Shown here piece by piece: positions 32,882 through 41,568 of a DNA stretch of 64,000 bases (position 1 is its first letter; each line of letters starts with the position of its first letter). This DNA is from Comamonas sp. JUb58 (GTDB lineage: Bacteria; Pseudomonadota; Gammaproteobacteria; Burkholderiales; Burkholderiaceae_C): assembly GCF_004364775.1 (NCBI RefSeq), contig NZ_SOAL01000005.1:204265-268264 (forward strand). Reading direction: 5' to 3'. The position numbers and the translations under genes were made by a program. The notes under the pieces were generated by a model. The model ran no database searches. It saw only the letters and a program-made list of their open reading frames with translations, and had not been told where the DNA came from.

Positions 32882-34122
32882 GGCGCCTCGCAGTGACCGG
32901 CCGCCGGGCCGGCCTGGTGGCGCTGACCGGCGGGCTGCTGCTGCAGGCCTGCGCCAGCTGGGCCGCCATCGTGCTGCCATCGGCTGGCGCTGGCGATGCC
33001 GGCACGGCCGCCAGCAGCAGCCAGGCCCCGGCAGCGCCCGCCGCGCCGGGCGCCTCGTCGTCCATCCGCCTGCCGGCCCAGCGCAGCGATGCCAGCCTGC
33101 AGGCGCTGCGCAGACAGGCGCAGGAAGGCGATGTCAGCTCCCAGTTCGAGCTGGGCATGTACTACTACCAGAACGCCGGCCTGCCGCAAGCCGGCGCCCA
33201 GGCCCGCCAGTGGCTGGGCCAGGCCGCCGCACAAGGCGATGCCCGGGCCATGGCGGCGCTGGGCTACATGCTGGGCACGGGCACCGGAGGGGTGCGGGAT
33301 GTGCCCAGCGGCCGCCAGTGGCTGCAGCGCGCAGCCGATGCGCGCCTGGCCAAGGCCACCTACCTGCTGTCCCTGGTCGAGCGCCGGGTGACCGGCCCCA
33401 AGGCCATGCAGCAGTCGCGCTTGCTGATGGAGCAGGCCGCGCGCGATGGCGATGCGATGGCGCTCAATGACCTGGCCGTTGAGCGCGAGCTCGAAGGGCG
33501 CATGAACGAGGCCAAGGAGCTGTACGCCCAGGCCCAGGCCGGAGGCAGCCAGACGGCGGCGCAGAACCTGGGCCGCATCGCCAGCTACCAGCGCGCCAGC
33601 ACCTCCGAGCAGCTCGGCCGCCTGCGTGCCCGTGCCGACGAGGGCAATGCCAATGCGCTGCTGGAGCTGGCCTACCGCTACCACCTGGGGCGCGGCGTGC
33701 AGCGCAATTTCGCCACCGCCATCCAGTACTACCGGCGCGCCGCCGATGCCGGCTCGCCCAAGGCGCGCGAGTTTCTGGCGCTGATCTTCAGCCGCAGCAA
33801 CGACAAGCAGCCGGTCATCGACGAAGCCTGGATGCAGGAGCTCGCCGCGCGCATCAATGCCGTGGCCCTGCAGGTCGAAGAAAAGCACCCCAGTGCGCCG
33901 CCGGATCGCCCGCAGCGCGTGGCCGACCCGCTCTCGCAGCTGAGCCAGCAGCCCTTTGCCTGGCCTGAGCCGCCCGCCGCCGATGGCGATGCGGTGATGG
34001 ATACCAACACCCCGCCGCTCTCGCAGGAGCAGCTGGTGCCGAACGAGGGGCTCCCCGTTCCCGAGCATGCCCAAGGCATGCAGCCCTCCAACCTGAGTCA
34101 CAACGCGCCGCTTACTGAGTAA
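32878..34122 (+). CDS. Sel1-like repeat lipoprotein
   Basis: Protein of 414 aa translationally coupled to the CsgG-like gene. The N-terminal signal ends LLQAC, so C25 may be lipidated. An Ala/Ser/Pro linker (about 30-65) is followed by Sel1-type helical repeats (about 75-310): AQEGDVSSQFELGMYYYQNAG, AAAQGDARAMAALGYMLGTG and DEGNANALLELAYRYHLGRGV. The C-terminal 100 residues are Pro- and acidic-rich. Sel1 proteins scaffold envelope complexes. Here it is likely a periplasmic or outer-membrane partner of the channel, inferred from coupling. Confidence 0.85.
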   Translation: MRRLAVTGRRAGLVALTGGLLLQACASWAAIVLPSAGAGDAGTAASSSQAPAAPAAPGASSSIRLPAQRSDASLQALRRQAQEGDVSSQFELGMYYYQNAGLPQAGAQARQWLGQAAAQGDARAMAALGYMLGTGTGGVRDVPSGRQWLQRAADARLAKATYLLSLVERRVTGPKAMQQSRLLMEQAARDGDAMALNDLAVERELEGRMNEAKELYAQAQAGGSQTAAQNLGRIASYQRASTSEQLGRLRARADEGNANALLELAYRYHLGRGVQRNFATAIQYYRRAADAGSPKAREFLALIFSRSNDKQPVIDEAWMQELAARINAVALQVEEKHPSAPPDRPQRVADPLSQLSQQPFAWPEPPAADGDAVMDTNTPPLSQEQLVPNEGLPVPEHAQGMQPSNLSHNAPLTE

Positions 34123-34139
34123 CGCAAGAAAGGACAAGC

Positions 34140-34709
34140 ATGCAACAACCCCAATTCAAGCAGGCCCTGGCCGTGCTGACCCTGAGCCTGGCCGCCGGCG
34201 GCGTCTGGGCACAAGGCGCCGTCATCTCGGCCCCCGGCGTCGATGTGCGCGGCGGCAGCCAAGGCGCCTCGGTCACCGTCAACGGCTCCGTCGTCAATGC
34301 GGCCTCGGGCCGTGGCGCCGTGGCCGAGACCAATATCCCCGGCCGCAGCAGCACCGTGCACGGCGGTGCCGGTGGCGCAGCGGTCGTGGTCGAAGGCCAG
34401 GGCAAGTCCTCCACCACCGTGCGCAGCCAAAAGCGCAGCGGCGGCGGCAGCAACCAGGCCCATGTGAACGCCAATATGTCGGGCTCCAACCTGCCCCAGG
34501 CCAACTTTGCCGGCCACAGCTTCACCAATGTGGACCTGTCCAACTCCAACCTGCAGGGCGCCAACTTCCAGGGCGCCGAGCTGGTCAATGTGAGCCTGGA
34601 CAACTCCAACCTGGCCGGCGCCAACCTGAGCGGTGCGACCCTGGTCAATGTGTCGATGGAAGGCGCATTGACCACCGGCGCGATCTGGACCAACGGCCAG
34701 CGCCGCTAA
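34140..34709 (+). CDS. Exported beta-repeat / pentapeptide-repeat hybrid protein
   Basis: Protein of 189 aa with an AAAGGAC site and signal peptide (LAAGGVWAQG). Residues about 25-90 carry the cluster-specific motif GASVTVNGSVVNAASGRGAVAETNI and a Gly/Val stretch. Residues about 110-185 are pentapeptide repeats of the A(N/D)LxG type (SNLPQANFAG, SNLQGANFQG, SNLAGANLSG), which fold as a right-handed quadrilateral beta-helix. A solenoid C-terminus joined to the shared repeat suggests a cap, adhesin tip or anchoring subunit. Last gene of the cluster. No named family for the full architecture. Confidence 0.78.
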   Translation: MQQPQFKQALAVLTLSLAAGGVWAQGAVISAPGVDVRGGSQGASVTVNGSVVNAASGRGAVAETNIPGRSSTVHGGAGGAAVVVEGQGKSSTTVRSQKRSGGGSNQAHVNANMSGSNLPQANFAGHSFTNVDLSNSNLQGANFQGAELVNVSLDNSNLAGANLSGATLVNVSMEGALTTGAIWTNGQRR

Positions 34710-34764
34710 GTACCCCTTCGGCAACCCTTCAAGCCTCCAGGCCGCCGGCCAGCCACTACCATTC

Positions 34765-34792
34765 GCGAATGATGCAAATAAAATTCATTCGC
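34765..34792 (+). promoter_or_regulatory. Inverted repeat spanning the start codon of the ChaN-like gene
   Basis: GCGAATGA (34765-34772) and TCATTCGC (34785-34792) are perfect 8-bp arms around a 12-nt AT-rich loop. The arms include both candidate ATG codons (34769, 34772). A transcript would sequester the start, and as DNA it could be an operator. Upstream there is no clear ribosome site. Confidence 0.45.
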
Positions 34793-35608
34793 AATGCTGG
34801 CTGGCTGCCCGGCCTGTTGGGCTTGGCGCTGCTGGCCGGTTGCGCTAGCCAGGCGCCGCACAGCGCCGCCAACACCGAGCTCGACCGGTCGACGATGTCA
34901 CTGGCCGAAGCGCCCGATGTGCTGCTGCTGGGCGAGCAGCATGATGCCGCCGCGCACCAGCAGTGGCAGCAGGCCACGGTGGCGCACTGGGCGGCAAGGC
35001 GGCAACTGGCGGCCGTGGTGCTGGAGATGGCCGACGCCGGCCACAGCACCCAGGGCCTGGGCGCCGATGCCAGCGAAGCCCAGGTGCAGCAGGCACTGGC
35101 CTGGAATGACAAGGGCTGGCCTTGGCGCCACTACGGCCCTGCCGTGATGACGGCGGTAAAGGCGGGGGTGCCCGTGCTGGGCGGCAATCTGCCGCGTGCG
35201 CAGATGCGCGATGTGATGCAGCAAACCCGCTGGGACAGCCACCTGCCCGCCGCTGCATGGCAGCGCCAGCTCAACGCGATTGCCGACGGCCACTGCGGCC
35301 TGCTACCCGCTAGCCAATTGGCCCCGATGGCGCGCATCCAGCTCGCTAAAGATGAAAGCATGGCCAACACCGCCACGGCCCAGCTGCAGCCGGGCAAGAC
35401 AGTGCTGCTGATCGCCGGGCGCGGCCATGTGCTGCGCAGCATTGGCATTCCCACCTGGCTGCCTGCGGGCACCCGCTCGGTGGTGGCCATTGGCCAGGCG
35501 GGCAGCCAGGCCCAGGCCGATGCGGCCGACCGCGACTGGGTACACAGCACCCCGGCGCTGCCGGCCCAGGACCACTGCGCCGCGCTGCGCGAGAAGTGGA
35601 AAAAGTAA
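34769..35608 (+). CDS. ChaN-family lipoprotein (haem/iron uptake-linked)
   Basis: Lipoprotein of 279 aa with a lipobox LLAGC near residue 25. The ChaN domain begins with the metal- and haem-associated motif VLLLGEQHDAAAHQQWQ and continues with AVVLEMADAG, a WRHYGPAV segment and the late GRGHVLRSIGIPTWL. ChaN proteins bind haem at the outer membrane of Campylobacter and belong to the EreA/Tiki superfamily. The gene begins within a strong inverted repeat and lacks an evident ribosome site. It lies 59 nt after the repeat-protein cluster, so co-transcription is possible, but no functional link is evident. Confidence 0.83.
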   Translation: MMQIKFIRNAGWLPGLLGLALLAGCASQAPHSAANTELDRSTMSLAEAPDVLLLGEQHDAAAHQQWQQATVAHWAARRQLAAVVLEMADAGHSTQGLGADASEAQVQQALAWNDKGWPWRHYGPAVMTAVKAGVPVLGGNLPRAQMRDVMQQTRWDSHLPAAAWQRQLNAIADGHCGLLPASQLAPMARIQLAKDESMANTATAQLQPGKTVLLIAGRGHVLRSIGIPTWLPAGTRSVVAIGQAGSQAQADAADRDWVHSTPALPAQDHCAALREKWKK

Positions 35609-35612
35609 GGCT

Positions 35613-37184
35613 TCAGGTCACCGGGGCGGGGTTGAACAGCACCAGCGCATTGTGCAGCTGCCACTCTTCCGCCCAGGTCTTTTTGCGGCCGCTGGCCACC
35701 TCCAGCATCAGGCGGAACATCTCCCAGCCCATCTCCTCGATGGTCGCTTCGCCATCGGCAATGCGCCCGGCGTTCACATCCATCAGGTCATGCCAGCGGC
35801 GTGCCAGATCGCTGCGCGTCGCTACCTTGATCACAGGCACCTGCGCCAGCCCATACGGCGTGCCGCGCCCGGTGGTGAACACATGCAGGTTCATGCCGGC
35901 GGCCAGTTGCAAGGTGCCGCAGATGAAGTCGCTTGCGGGCGTGGCCGCATAGACCAGGCCGCGCTCAATGCCGCGCTCGGCCAGCCTCTGGCCGGGTGAC
36001 AGCACGCCGGTGATGGGCGCCGTGCCGCTCTTGATGATCGAGCCCATGGCCTTTTCCACGATGTTGGACAGGCCGCCCTTCTTGTTGCCCGGCGTGGTGT
36101 TGGCGCTGCGGTCCACCTTGCCCTTGTCCAGGTAGGCGTCGTACCAGGCCATCTCGTCGATCATGGCCTGCGCCACCTCGGGGCTGGAAGCGCGGGAGGT
36201 CAGCTGGTCAATGCCATCGCGCACCTCGGTCACTTCGCTGAACATCACCGTGGCACCGGCGCGCACCAGCAGATCGGTGCAAAAGCCGACCGCCGGGTTG
36301 GCGGTCACGCCGCTGAAGGCATCGCTGCCACCGCACTGCACGCCCACCACCAGGGCACTGGCTGGCACGGTCTCGCGCCGGCGCTGGTTCAGCCGTGCCA
36401 GGTGTGCCTCCGCCCGGGTCATGATCGATGCAACCATCGACATGAAGCCCACATGGGCCTCGTCCTGCAGGCAGACCACATCAAGCTCGGGCGCGCGCTC
36501 GTCGGTGATCGGGAAAGAGCCCGGCGGCAGCAGGCGCTCGGGCTGCAGCTTTTCGCAGCCCAGGCTCACGACCATCACCTCGCCGCCAAAGTTCGGGTTG
36601 TGGCTGATGTTGCGCAAGGTGCGCTGCGGAATGTCGGCACCCACCGCATCAATGGCCACGCCGCAGCCATAGCTGTGCTCCAGCCCGACGACATCGTCAA
36701 CCTGCGGGTAGCGCGGCAGCAGCTCGGCCTTGATGCGGCGCACCGCAAAATCCAGCACGCCGGCCACACACTGCACCGTGGTGGTGATGGCCAGGATATT
36801 GCGCGTGCCCACCGTGCCATCGGCATTGCGGTAGCCCTCGAAGGTATAGCCCTCCAGCGGTGGCAGATCAGGGGCTTGCACGGTCGCAATCGGCAGGCCA
36901 ACCAACGAGCGGGCCTCGGGCATCTGCAGCAGGCGCTCATGCACCCAGCTGCCCGCCGCAATCGCCTGGCGCGCATAGCCGATGACCACGTTGTAGCGGC
37001 GCACGGCCTCGCCTTCTGCCAGGTCCACCAAGGCGACCTTGTGGGCCTGCGGCACCTGCTCGACCAGGCGCAGGCCCGAGGGCAGCACCGTGCCGGCCGG
37101 CAGGCCGCCGTCATTGGCGATGATCGCGACGTTGTCCGCCGCATGCATGGAAATCGAAAGTGGGGTCGTTCTGGCTTGTGTCAT
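35613..37184 (-). CDS. garD: Galactarate dehydratase
   Basis: UxaA/GarD-family enzyme of 523 aa that dehydrates galactarate (mucate) to 5-dehydro-4-deoxyglucarate. The SAF-like N-terminal domain (about 1-100, [16 protein letters not shown]) is joined to the catalytic part with [56 protein letters not shown] and [10 protein letters not shown]. Conserved Cys and His residues in the GCGVA and GCEKLQ stretches are probable iron ligands. It is the last gene of the - strand aldarate set and feeds KdgD, encoded on the + strand at 48830. Confidence 0.93.
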   Translation of the reverse strand: MTQARTTPLSISMHAADNVAIIANDGGLPAGTVLPSGLRLVEQVPQAHKVALVDLAEGEAVRRYNVVIGYARQAIAAGSWVHERLLQMPEARSLVGLPIATVQAPDLPPLEGYTFEGYRNADGTVGTRNILAITTTVQCVAGVLDFAVRRIKAELLPRYPQVDDVVGLEHSYGCGVAIDAVGADIPQRTLRNISHNPNFGGEVMVVSLGCEKLQPERLLPPGSFPITDERAPELDVVCLQDEAHVGFMSMVASIMTRAEAHLARLNQRRRETVPASALVVGVQCGGSDAFSGVTANPAVGFCTDLLVRAGATVMFSEVTEVRDGIDQLTSRASSPEVAQAMIDEMAWYDAYLDKGKVDRSANTTPGNKKGGLSNIVEKAMGSIIKSGTAPITGVLSPGQRLAERGIERGLVYAATPASDFICGTLQLAAGMNLHVFTTGRGTPYGLAQVPVIKVATRSDLARRWHDLMDVNAGRIADGEATIEEMGWEMFRLMLEVASGRKKTWAEEWQLHNALVLFNPAPVT

Positions 37185-37206
37185 ATCAAATACTCTCTGG
37201 CGCGGG

Positions 37207-37232
37207 GCACCAGCAGCTTAACGTGCTGGTGC
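37207..37232. other. Perfect intercistronic hairpin between Bug and garD genes
   Basis: GCACCAGCA and TGCTGGTGC, 9-bp arms with an 8-nt loop, in the 94-nt gap. No T-run follows on either strand, so it is more likely a processing or stability element, or a weak attenuator, than a terminator. Confidence 0.45.
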
Positions 37233-37278
37233 AACCCGGCCGCGCGGCCCTGTCAGTCACCGGGCCGGCTGCTCACGG

Positions 37279-38280
37279 TCAATCGGCCTTGATGCCGGCG
37301 GCCTGGATCACCTGCGCCCATTTGGCCACCTCGGCCTTCTGGAACTCGGCCAGCTCGGCCGGCGTCATCGTCGAAGGCTGCATGCCAAAGGCCTTCAGGC
37401 GGGCCTGTACCTCGGGCGTGGCGACGATCTTCATGATCTCGGCATGCAGGCGGTCCACCACCGGCTTGGGCGTACCCGCAGGCGCAAACACCGCCTGCCA
37501 GGAACCCATGTCAAAGCCCTTTTCACCGGCCTCGGCAATGGTGGGCACATCGGGCAGGGATTCCAGGCGCTTGGAGCTGGTCACCGCAATCGGGCGCAGC
37601 TTGCCGGCCTGGATATGCGGGCCGACCACCAGGGCCGTGTCAAACATCATGTCCACCTGGCCGCCGATGACATCCTGCACCGCCGGGCCGCTGCCCTTGT
37701 AGGGCACATGGGTGAACTTGACCCCCGTCTGGTAGGCCAGCAGCTCCAGCGCCATGTGGTTGGAGGTGCCGCTACCGGGCGATGCCGAGGTCAGCCCACC
37801 GCTGGAGGCCTTGGCCTTGCTGCCGGCCATCACATCGGCCAGGGTCTTGAAGGGGCTGGAGGCGGGCACCACCAGCACCAGCGGCCCCGAGCCCAGCATC
37901 GCGACCGGCGTGAAGGACTTGACCGGGTCGTAGTCGAGCTTGGAGTAGAGGCTGATATTGATCGCATGCGAGCTGATGGTGCCACCCAGGATGGTGTAGC
38001 CATCGGGCGCCGCACGCGCGGCCAGGGCCGAGCCCACGCTGCCGCCGGCACCGCCCTTGTTTTCGATGATCATCGGCGTGCCCAGCGCCTTGCCCAGCGG
38101 CTGGGCCACCACACGCGCCAGGGTATCGGTATTGCCACCGGGCGGAAACGGCACCAGGTAGGTGATGGATTTGCCGGTGGGCCAGCTGCTTTGCGCCAGC
38201 GCGGATGTGCTGGCCAGGCCGGCGCCCAGCATCAGGGCGCTGGCTGCGAGCGAGCTTTGGATCAGGGTTCTGCGTTGCAT
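37279..38280 (-). CDS. Bug/TctC-family substrate-binding protein (aldarate cluster, - strand)
   Basis: Periplasmic protein of 333 aa. The ATG at 38280 follows CAAGGAGACATCC and gives a signal peptide with MQRRTLIQSSLAASALML, ending ALAQSSWP. Bug motifs: SITYLVPFPPGGNTDTLAR, ENKGGAGGSVGS, AAPDGYTIL, HVPYKGSGPAVQD and DVPTIAEAG. It sits between glucarate and galactarate dehydratase genes, implying that it binds an aldarate or uronate dicarboxylate for uptake, alongside the TRAP system upstream. No TctA/TctB partner is in the window. Confidence 0.92.
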   Translation of the reverse strand: MQRRTLIQSSLAASALMLGAGLASTSALAQSSWPTGKSITYLVPFPPGGNTDTLARVVAQPLGKALGTPMIIENKGGAGGSVGSALAARAAPDGYTILGGTISSHAINISLYSKLDYDPVKSFTPVAMLGSGPLVLVVPASSPFKTLADVMAGSKAKASSGGLTSASPGSGTSNHMALELLAYQTGVKFTHVPYKGSGPAVQDVIGGQVDMMFDTALVVGPHIQAGKLRPIAVTSSKRLESLPDVPTIAEAGEKGFDMGSWQAVFAPAGTPKPVVDRLHAEIMKIVATPEVQARLKAFGMQPSTMTPAELAEFQKAEVAKWAQVIQAAGIKAD

Positions 38281-38329
38281 GGATGTCTCCTTGGTTTGTA
38301 ATCGTCGAAAGCAATGAACTCGGTGGGTA

Positions 38330-39625
38330 TCAAAAACGCGGCTGCTTGCCGTCAAAGCTGGGGTCGTACTTGCGCATCTGGCCCAGGTCATCGCGGTTGC
38401 GGATGCCGCAGTGCAGGTAGTTGTCATGCAGGCGCGCCAGCGCGTTGCGGTCCAGGCGCACGCCCAGGCCTGGCGTTGTCGGCACACGCAGGCTGCCGGC
38501 TTCAAACTGCAGGCGCCCGCCCTCGATGACCTCCTCGTCCTGCCAGGGGTAGTGGGTGTCGCAGGCATAGGTGAGCAAGGGCACGCTGGCGCAGAGATGC
38601 GTCATCGCCACCAGGCTGATGCCCAGGTGCGAGTTGCTGTGCATCGACAGGCCCAGATCAAAGGTGCGGCACAGGGTGGACAGGCGCTGCGTCGCGCGCA
38701 GACCGCCCCAGTAGTGGTGGTCGCTCAGCACAATCTTCACCGGGCAGCCCATCTCGGCATTGCGCCGGAACTCGGCAAAATCGGTCACCACCATATTGGT
38801 GGCCAGCGGCACCTCGCAGGCGCGGGCCACCGCCGCCATGCCATCCAGCCCGGGCGCCGGGTCTTCGTAGTACTCCAGCACGCCGCGCAGCTTGTCGACA
38901 ATGCGCAGGCTGGTCTCCACCGTCCAGTTGGCATTCGGATCGATGCGCAAAGGCAGGCCGGGAAAGGCCTCGGCCAGGGCCAGAATGCCGGCAGCCTCCT
39001 CATCGGGCGGCAAGGTCCCGGCCTTCAACTTGATGCTCTGGAAGCCGTACTGGCCAATCATGCGCTGCGCCTGCGCCACCAGCTGCTGCGGTGTCAGCGC
39101 CTCGCCCCAGGCATCGGGCGCATAGGGCTGGCCGGCATGCTCGGCGTACTTGTAGAACAGATAGGCCGAGAACGGCACGCTGCTGCGCGCCGCGCCCCCC
39201 AGCAGATCGACCACCGGCGCATTGGCCATCTGGCCTTGCAGATCGAGCATGGCCACCTCAAAAGCGCTGACCACCTTGGCCACTGTTTTGGACACATGGG
39301 TGCCCGGCGCCAGCGATACCTGCTGGCCCAAGAACTCCGATGCCGTCTGCACCGGCGGAGCCACCAGCACGGCCACCCGCTGCTCCATCTCGTTCAGCGC
39401 CCAGGGCGACAGCCCCACCAAGGCCGGTGCCGCCTTGGCCAGCGCATCGAGCATGGGCTGGTCGCCATAGCTTTCATTGATCCCCACCAGGCCCGAGGCG
39501 GTCTCGATCTCGATGATGGAGCGCAGTGCCCAGGGTTCATGGATGCCGGCAGCGTTGAGCAACGGCGGGTCGCGGAAGGCAATCGGCGTGATGCGGATAT
39601 GGCGAATGGCGTGTGAGGTACTCAT
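38330..39625 (-). CDS. gudD: Glucarate dehydratase (enolase superfamily)
   Basis: Enzyme of 431 aa that converts D-glucarate to 5-dehydro-4-deoxyglucarate. The glucarate-dehydratase subgroup is indicated by the two catalytic lysines K199 and K201 (SIKLKAGT), D229 and N231 (RIDPNANW), E254 (YYEDP), N277, D302 (SDHHYWGG) and the general acid/base H329 in SMHSNSHLGIS. The TIM barrel is preceded by the capping domain (IEIETASGLVGINESYG). It lies 54 nt after the TRAP permease gene and before the Bug gene, in one co-directional set. Confidence 0.92.
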   Translation of the reverse strand: MSTSHAIRHIRITPIAFRDPPLLNAAGIHEPWALRSIIEIETASGLVGINESYGDQPMLDALAKAAPALVGLSPWALNEMEQRVAVLVAPPVQTASEFLGQQVSLAPGTHVSKTVAKVVSAFEVAMLDLQGQMANAPVVDLLGGAARSSVPFSAYLFYKYAEHAGQPYAPDAWGEALTPQQLVAQAQRMIGQYGFQSIKLKAGTLPPDEEAAGILALAEAFPGLPLRIDPNANWTVETSLRIVDKLRGVLEYYEDPAPGLDGMAAVARACEVPLATNMVVTDFAEFRRNAEMGCPVKIVLSDHHYWGGLRATQRLSTLCRTFDLGLSMHSNSHLGISLVAMTHLCASVPLLTYACDTHYPWQDEEVIEGGRLQFEAGSLRVPTTPGLGVRLDRNALARLHDNYLHCGIRNRDDLGQMRKYDPSFDGKQPRF

Positions 39626-39679
39626 CGTGAAAACGCAGAAGAAAGCAGAAGGGGTGAAGGGGTGAGAGGCAATGAACGC

Positions 39680-40975
39680 TTAGCGCACGGTCATGAAGAT
39701 CTGCGGCAGCCAGGTGGTGAAGGCCGGCACAAAGGTCACCAGGCCCAGCGCAAAGATCAGCGCGCCATAGAACGGCCAGATGGTGCGCATGACGGTGCCC
39801 ACCGACACGCCGCCAATGGCGCAGCCGACAAACTGGGTGGTGCCCACCGGCGGCGTGTTCAGGCCCAGCGCGCAATTGATCAGCAGCACAATGCCGAACT
39901 GCACCGAGCTCATGCCGTAGTGCTGGGCAATCGGCAGGAAGATGGGCGTGCACAGCAAGATGGTGGCGGCCATGTCGAGGAAGGTGCCGAGCAGGAACAG
40001 GATGATGTTGATCAGCAGGAACACCATCCAGGGCGTAGTGGTCACCTGGGCCAGCATCTGGCCGGTGAGCTCGGCCACGCCGTAGAGGCTGATCAGGTAG
40101 CCAAAGGTGCTGGAGATACCGATCAGCAGCAGGATGATGCCGGTGTTGCGCACCGCCTTGGAGGCGGCCTTGACAAAGTGCGACCAGCTCAGCGACCGGT
40201 AGACAAACACCGTCAGCGCCAGCGCATACAGCACGGCCACGACGGCCGATTCGGTGGCGGTGAACACGCCCGACAGAATGCCGCCCAGGATCAGCACCAC
40301 CACAAACAGGCCCGGCAGCGCCGCCGCCAAGCTGCGCCCCACCACCTGCCAGCCGGGGAAGGTACCGGCCGGGTAGCCCCGGCGGCGTGCCACCCAGTAG
40401 GCCGCGCCCAGATTGCTCAGGGTCAGGATGATGGCCGGAATGATGGCCGCCAGGATCAGCGCCGCAATCGACACCTTGCCGCTGGCTGCCAGCGCATAGA
40501 TGATGATGTTGTGGCTGGTCGGCATCAGCGCGCCCACCAGGGCCGCATGCGTGGTCACGTTGACGGCGTAGTCCGCGTGGTAGCCCTCTTTCTTCATCAT
40601 CGGGATCATCACCGCGCCCATGGCCGAGACATCGGCCACCGGCGAGCCCGAGACACCGCCAAACAAGGTGCAGGCCACCACATTGGACATGCCCAGGCCG
40701 CCGCGCACATGGCCGATCAGCGCCCGCGCAAAGTTGACGATGCGGTCGGCAATGCCGCCGTGCAGCATCAGCTCACCGGCAAAGATGAAGAAGGGAATCG
40801 CCAGGAAGGAGAACACCCCCATGCCGGCGGTCATCTGTTGAAAACCCACCTCCAGCGGCAGCCCCTCGTAGGCCAGGGTGGCCAGCGCAGACAGGCCAAT
40901 GGAGAAGGCCACCGGCACGCCCAGCAGCAGCAGGACGGCAAAGCTCAGGCTCAGAATCAGCAAGGCTGTGGTCAT
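39680..40975 (-). CDS. TRAP transporter large permease (DctM)
   Basis: Membrane protein of 431 aa with about 12-13 helices. DctM/SiaM features are MTTALLILSLSFAVLLLLGVPVAFSIG, IPFFIFAGELMLHGGIADRI, the central GGVSGSPVADVSAMGAVMIPMM with scissor-helix glycines, TSHNIIIYALAASGKVS, and a second GLNTPPVGTTQFVGCAIGG. It forms the sodium-coupled elevator of the uptake system with DctQ (10 nt upstream) and DctP. Context implies a uronate or aldarate as substrate. Confidence 0.94.
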   Translation of the reverse strand: MTTALLILSLSFAVLLLLGVPVAFSIGLSALATLAYEGLPLEVGFQQMTAGMGVFSFLAIPFFIFAGELMLHGGIADRIVNFARALIGHVRGGLGMSNVVACTLFGGVSGSPVADVSAMGAVMIPMMKKEGYHADYAVNVTTHAALVGALMPTSHNIIIYALAASGKVSIAALILAAIIPAIILTLSNLGAAYWVARRRGYPAGTFPGWQVVGRSLAAALPGLFVVVLILGGILSGVFTATESAVVAVLYALALTVFVYRSLSWSHFVKAASKAVRNTGIILLLIGISSTFGYLISLYGVAELTGQMLAQVTTTPWMVFLLINIILFLLGTFLDMAATILLCTPIFLPIAQHYGMSSVQFGIVLLINCALGLNTPPVGTTQFVGCAIGGVSVGTVMRTIWPFYGALIFALGLVTFVPAFTTWLPQIFMTVR

Positions 40976-40985
40976 CGCCGCGCTC

Positions 40986-41468
40986 CTAGTTGGGCTGCAC
41001 TTCGCGGCCTTGCGCGAGTGCGATCAGGTGTTCGATGGAAAACAGCACGATCAGGCTGCCGGCAATGATGGCGGGCACGTATTTCCAGCCTTCGGAAACG
41101 CCCAGGGTTGGCAGGCGGTAGTCCCAGACCGATTCGGCCAGCGATGCGCAGCCATAGGCCATGGTGGCGCCAAACAGCAGAATCAGCGCATGGATCAGAA
41201 ACTCCATCTTGGTGCGCAGCCAGTCCGGCGCCAGCACCAGCAGCGATTCCAGCCCGATATGGCCGCTGTCACGCACGCCGACGGCAACGCCGAACATGGT
41301 CACATAGAGCACCAGCAACAGCGACAGGCTCTCGGCCCAGGTCGGCGTGTTGTTGAGCACATAGCGGCCAAACACCTGCCAGCTGACGGCAGCAATCAGC
41401 AGCATCAGGCCGGCAATACCCAGCCACATGCACAAGCGCGACAAGGCGCTGCAAATCTTGGTAAACAT
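40986..41468 (-). CDS. TRAP transporter small permease (DctQ)
   Basis: Four-helix membrane protein of 160 aa. The ATG at 41468 (MFTKICSALSRLCMWLG) is preferred because the upstream in-frame segment is Pro/Gly-rich and not conserved-looking, although no strong ribosome site is visible. DctQ features are SWQVFGRYVLNNTPTWAESLSLLLVLYVTMFGVAVGVRDSGHIG and the final helix with YVPAIIAGSLIVLFSIEHL. It stabilises DctM and docks the binding protein. It lies between dctP- and dctM-type genes of the same unit. Confidence 0.92.
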   Translation of the reverse strand: MFTKICSALSRLCMWLGIAGLMLLIAAVSWQVFGRYVLNNTPTWAESLSLLLVLYVTMFGVAVGVRDSGHIGLESLLVLAPDWLRTKMEFLIHALILLFGATMAYGCASLAESVWDYRLPTLGVSEGWKYVPAIIAGSLIVLFSIEHLIALAQGREVQPN

Positions 41469-41568
41469 CGTGGTGCCCGAGCAGCCCGGGGGCGCACAGC
41501 CTCCGGGCGATGGTTGCAAGGAGCCAGCACCCGGCGGGCACTGGCATTGGCTTGGGGTCAGCGGCTCA

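Noticed and set aside
34765..34792. Fur box before the ChaN-like gene
   Set aside because: The sequence is symmetric but only weakly resembles the GATAATGATAATCATTATC consensus, so it is reported as an inverted repeat of unknown function.
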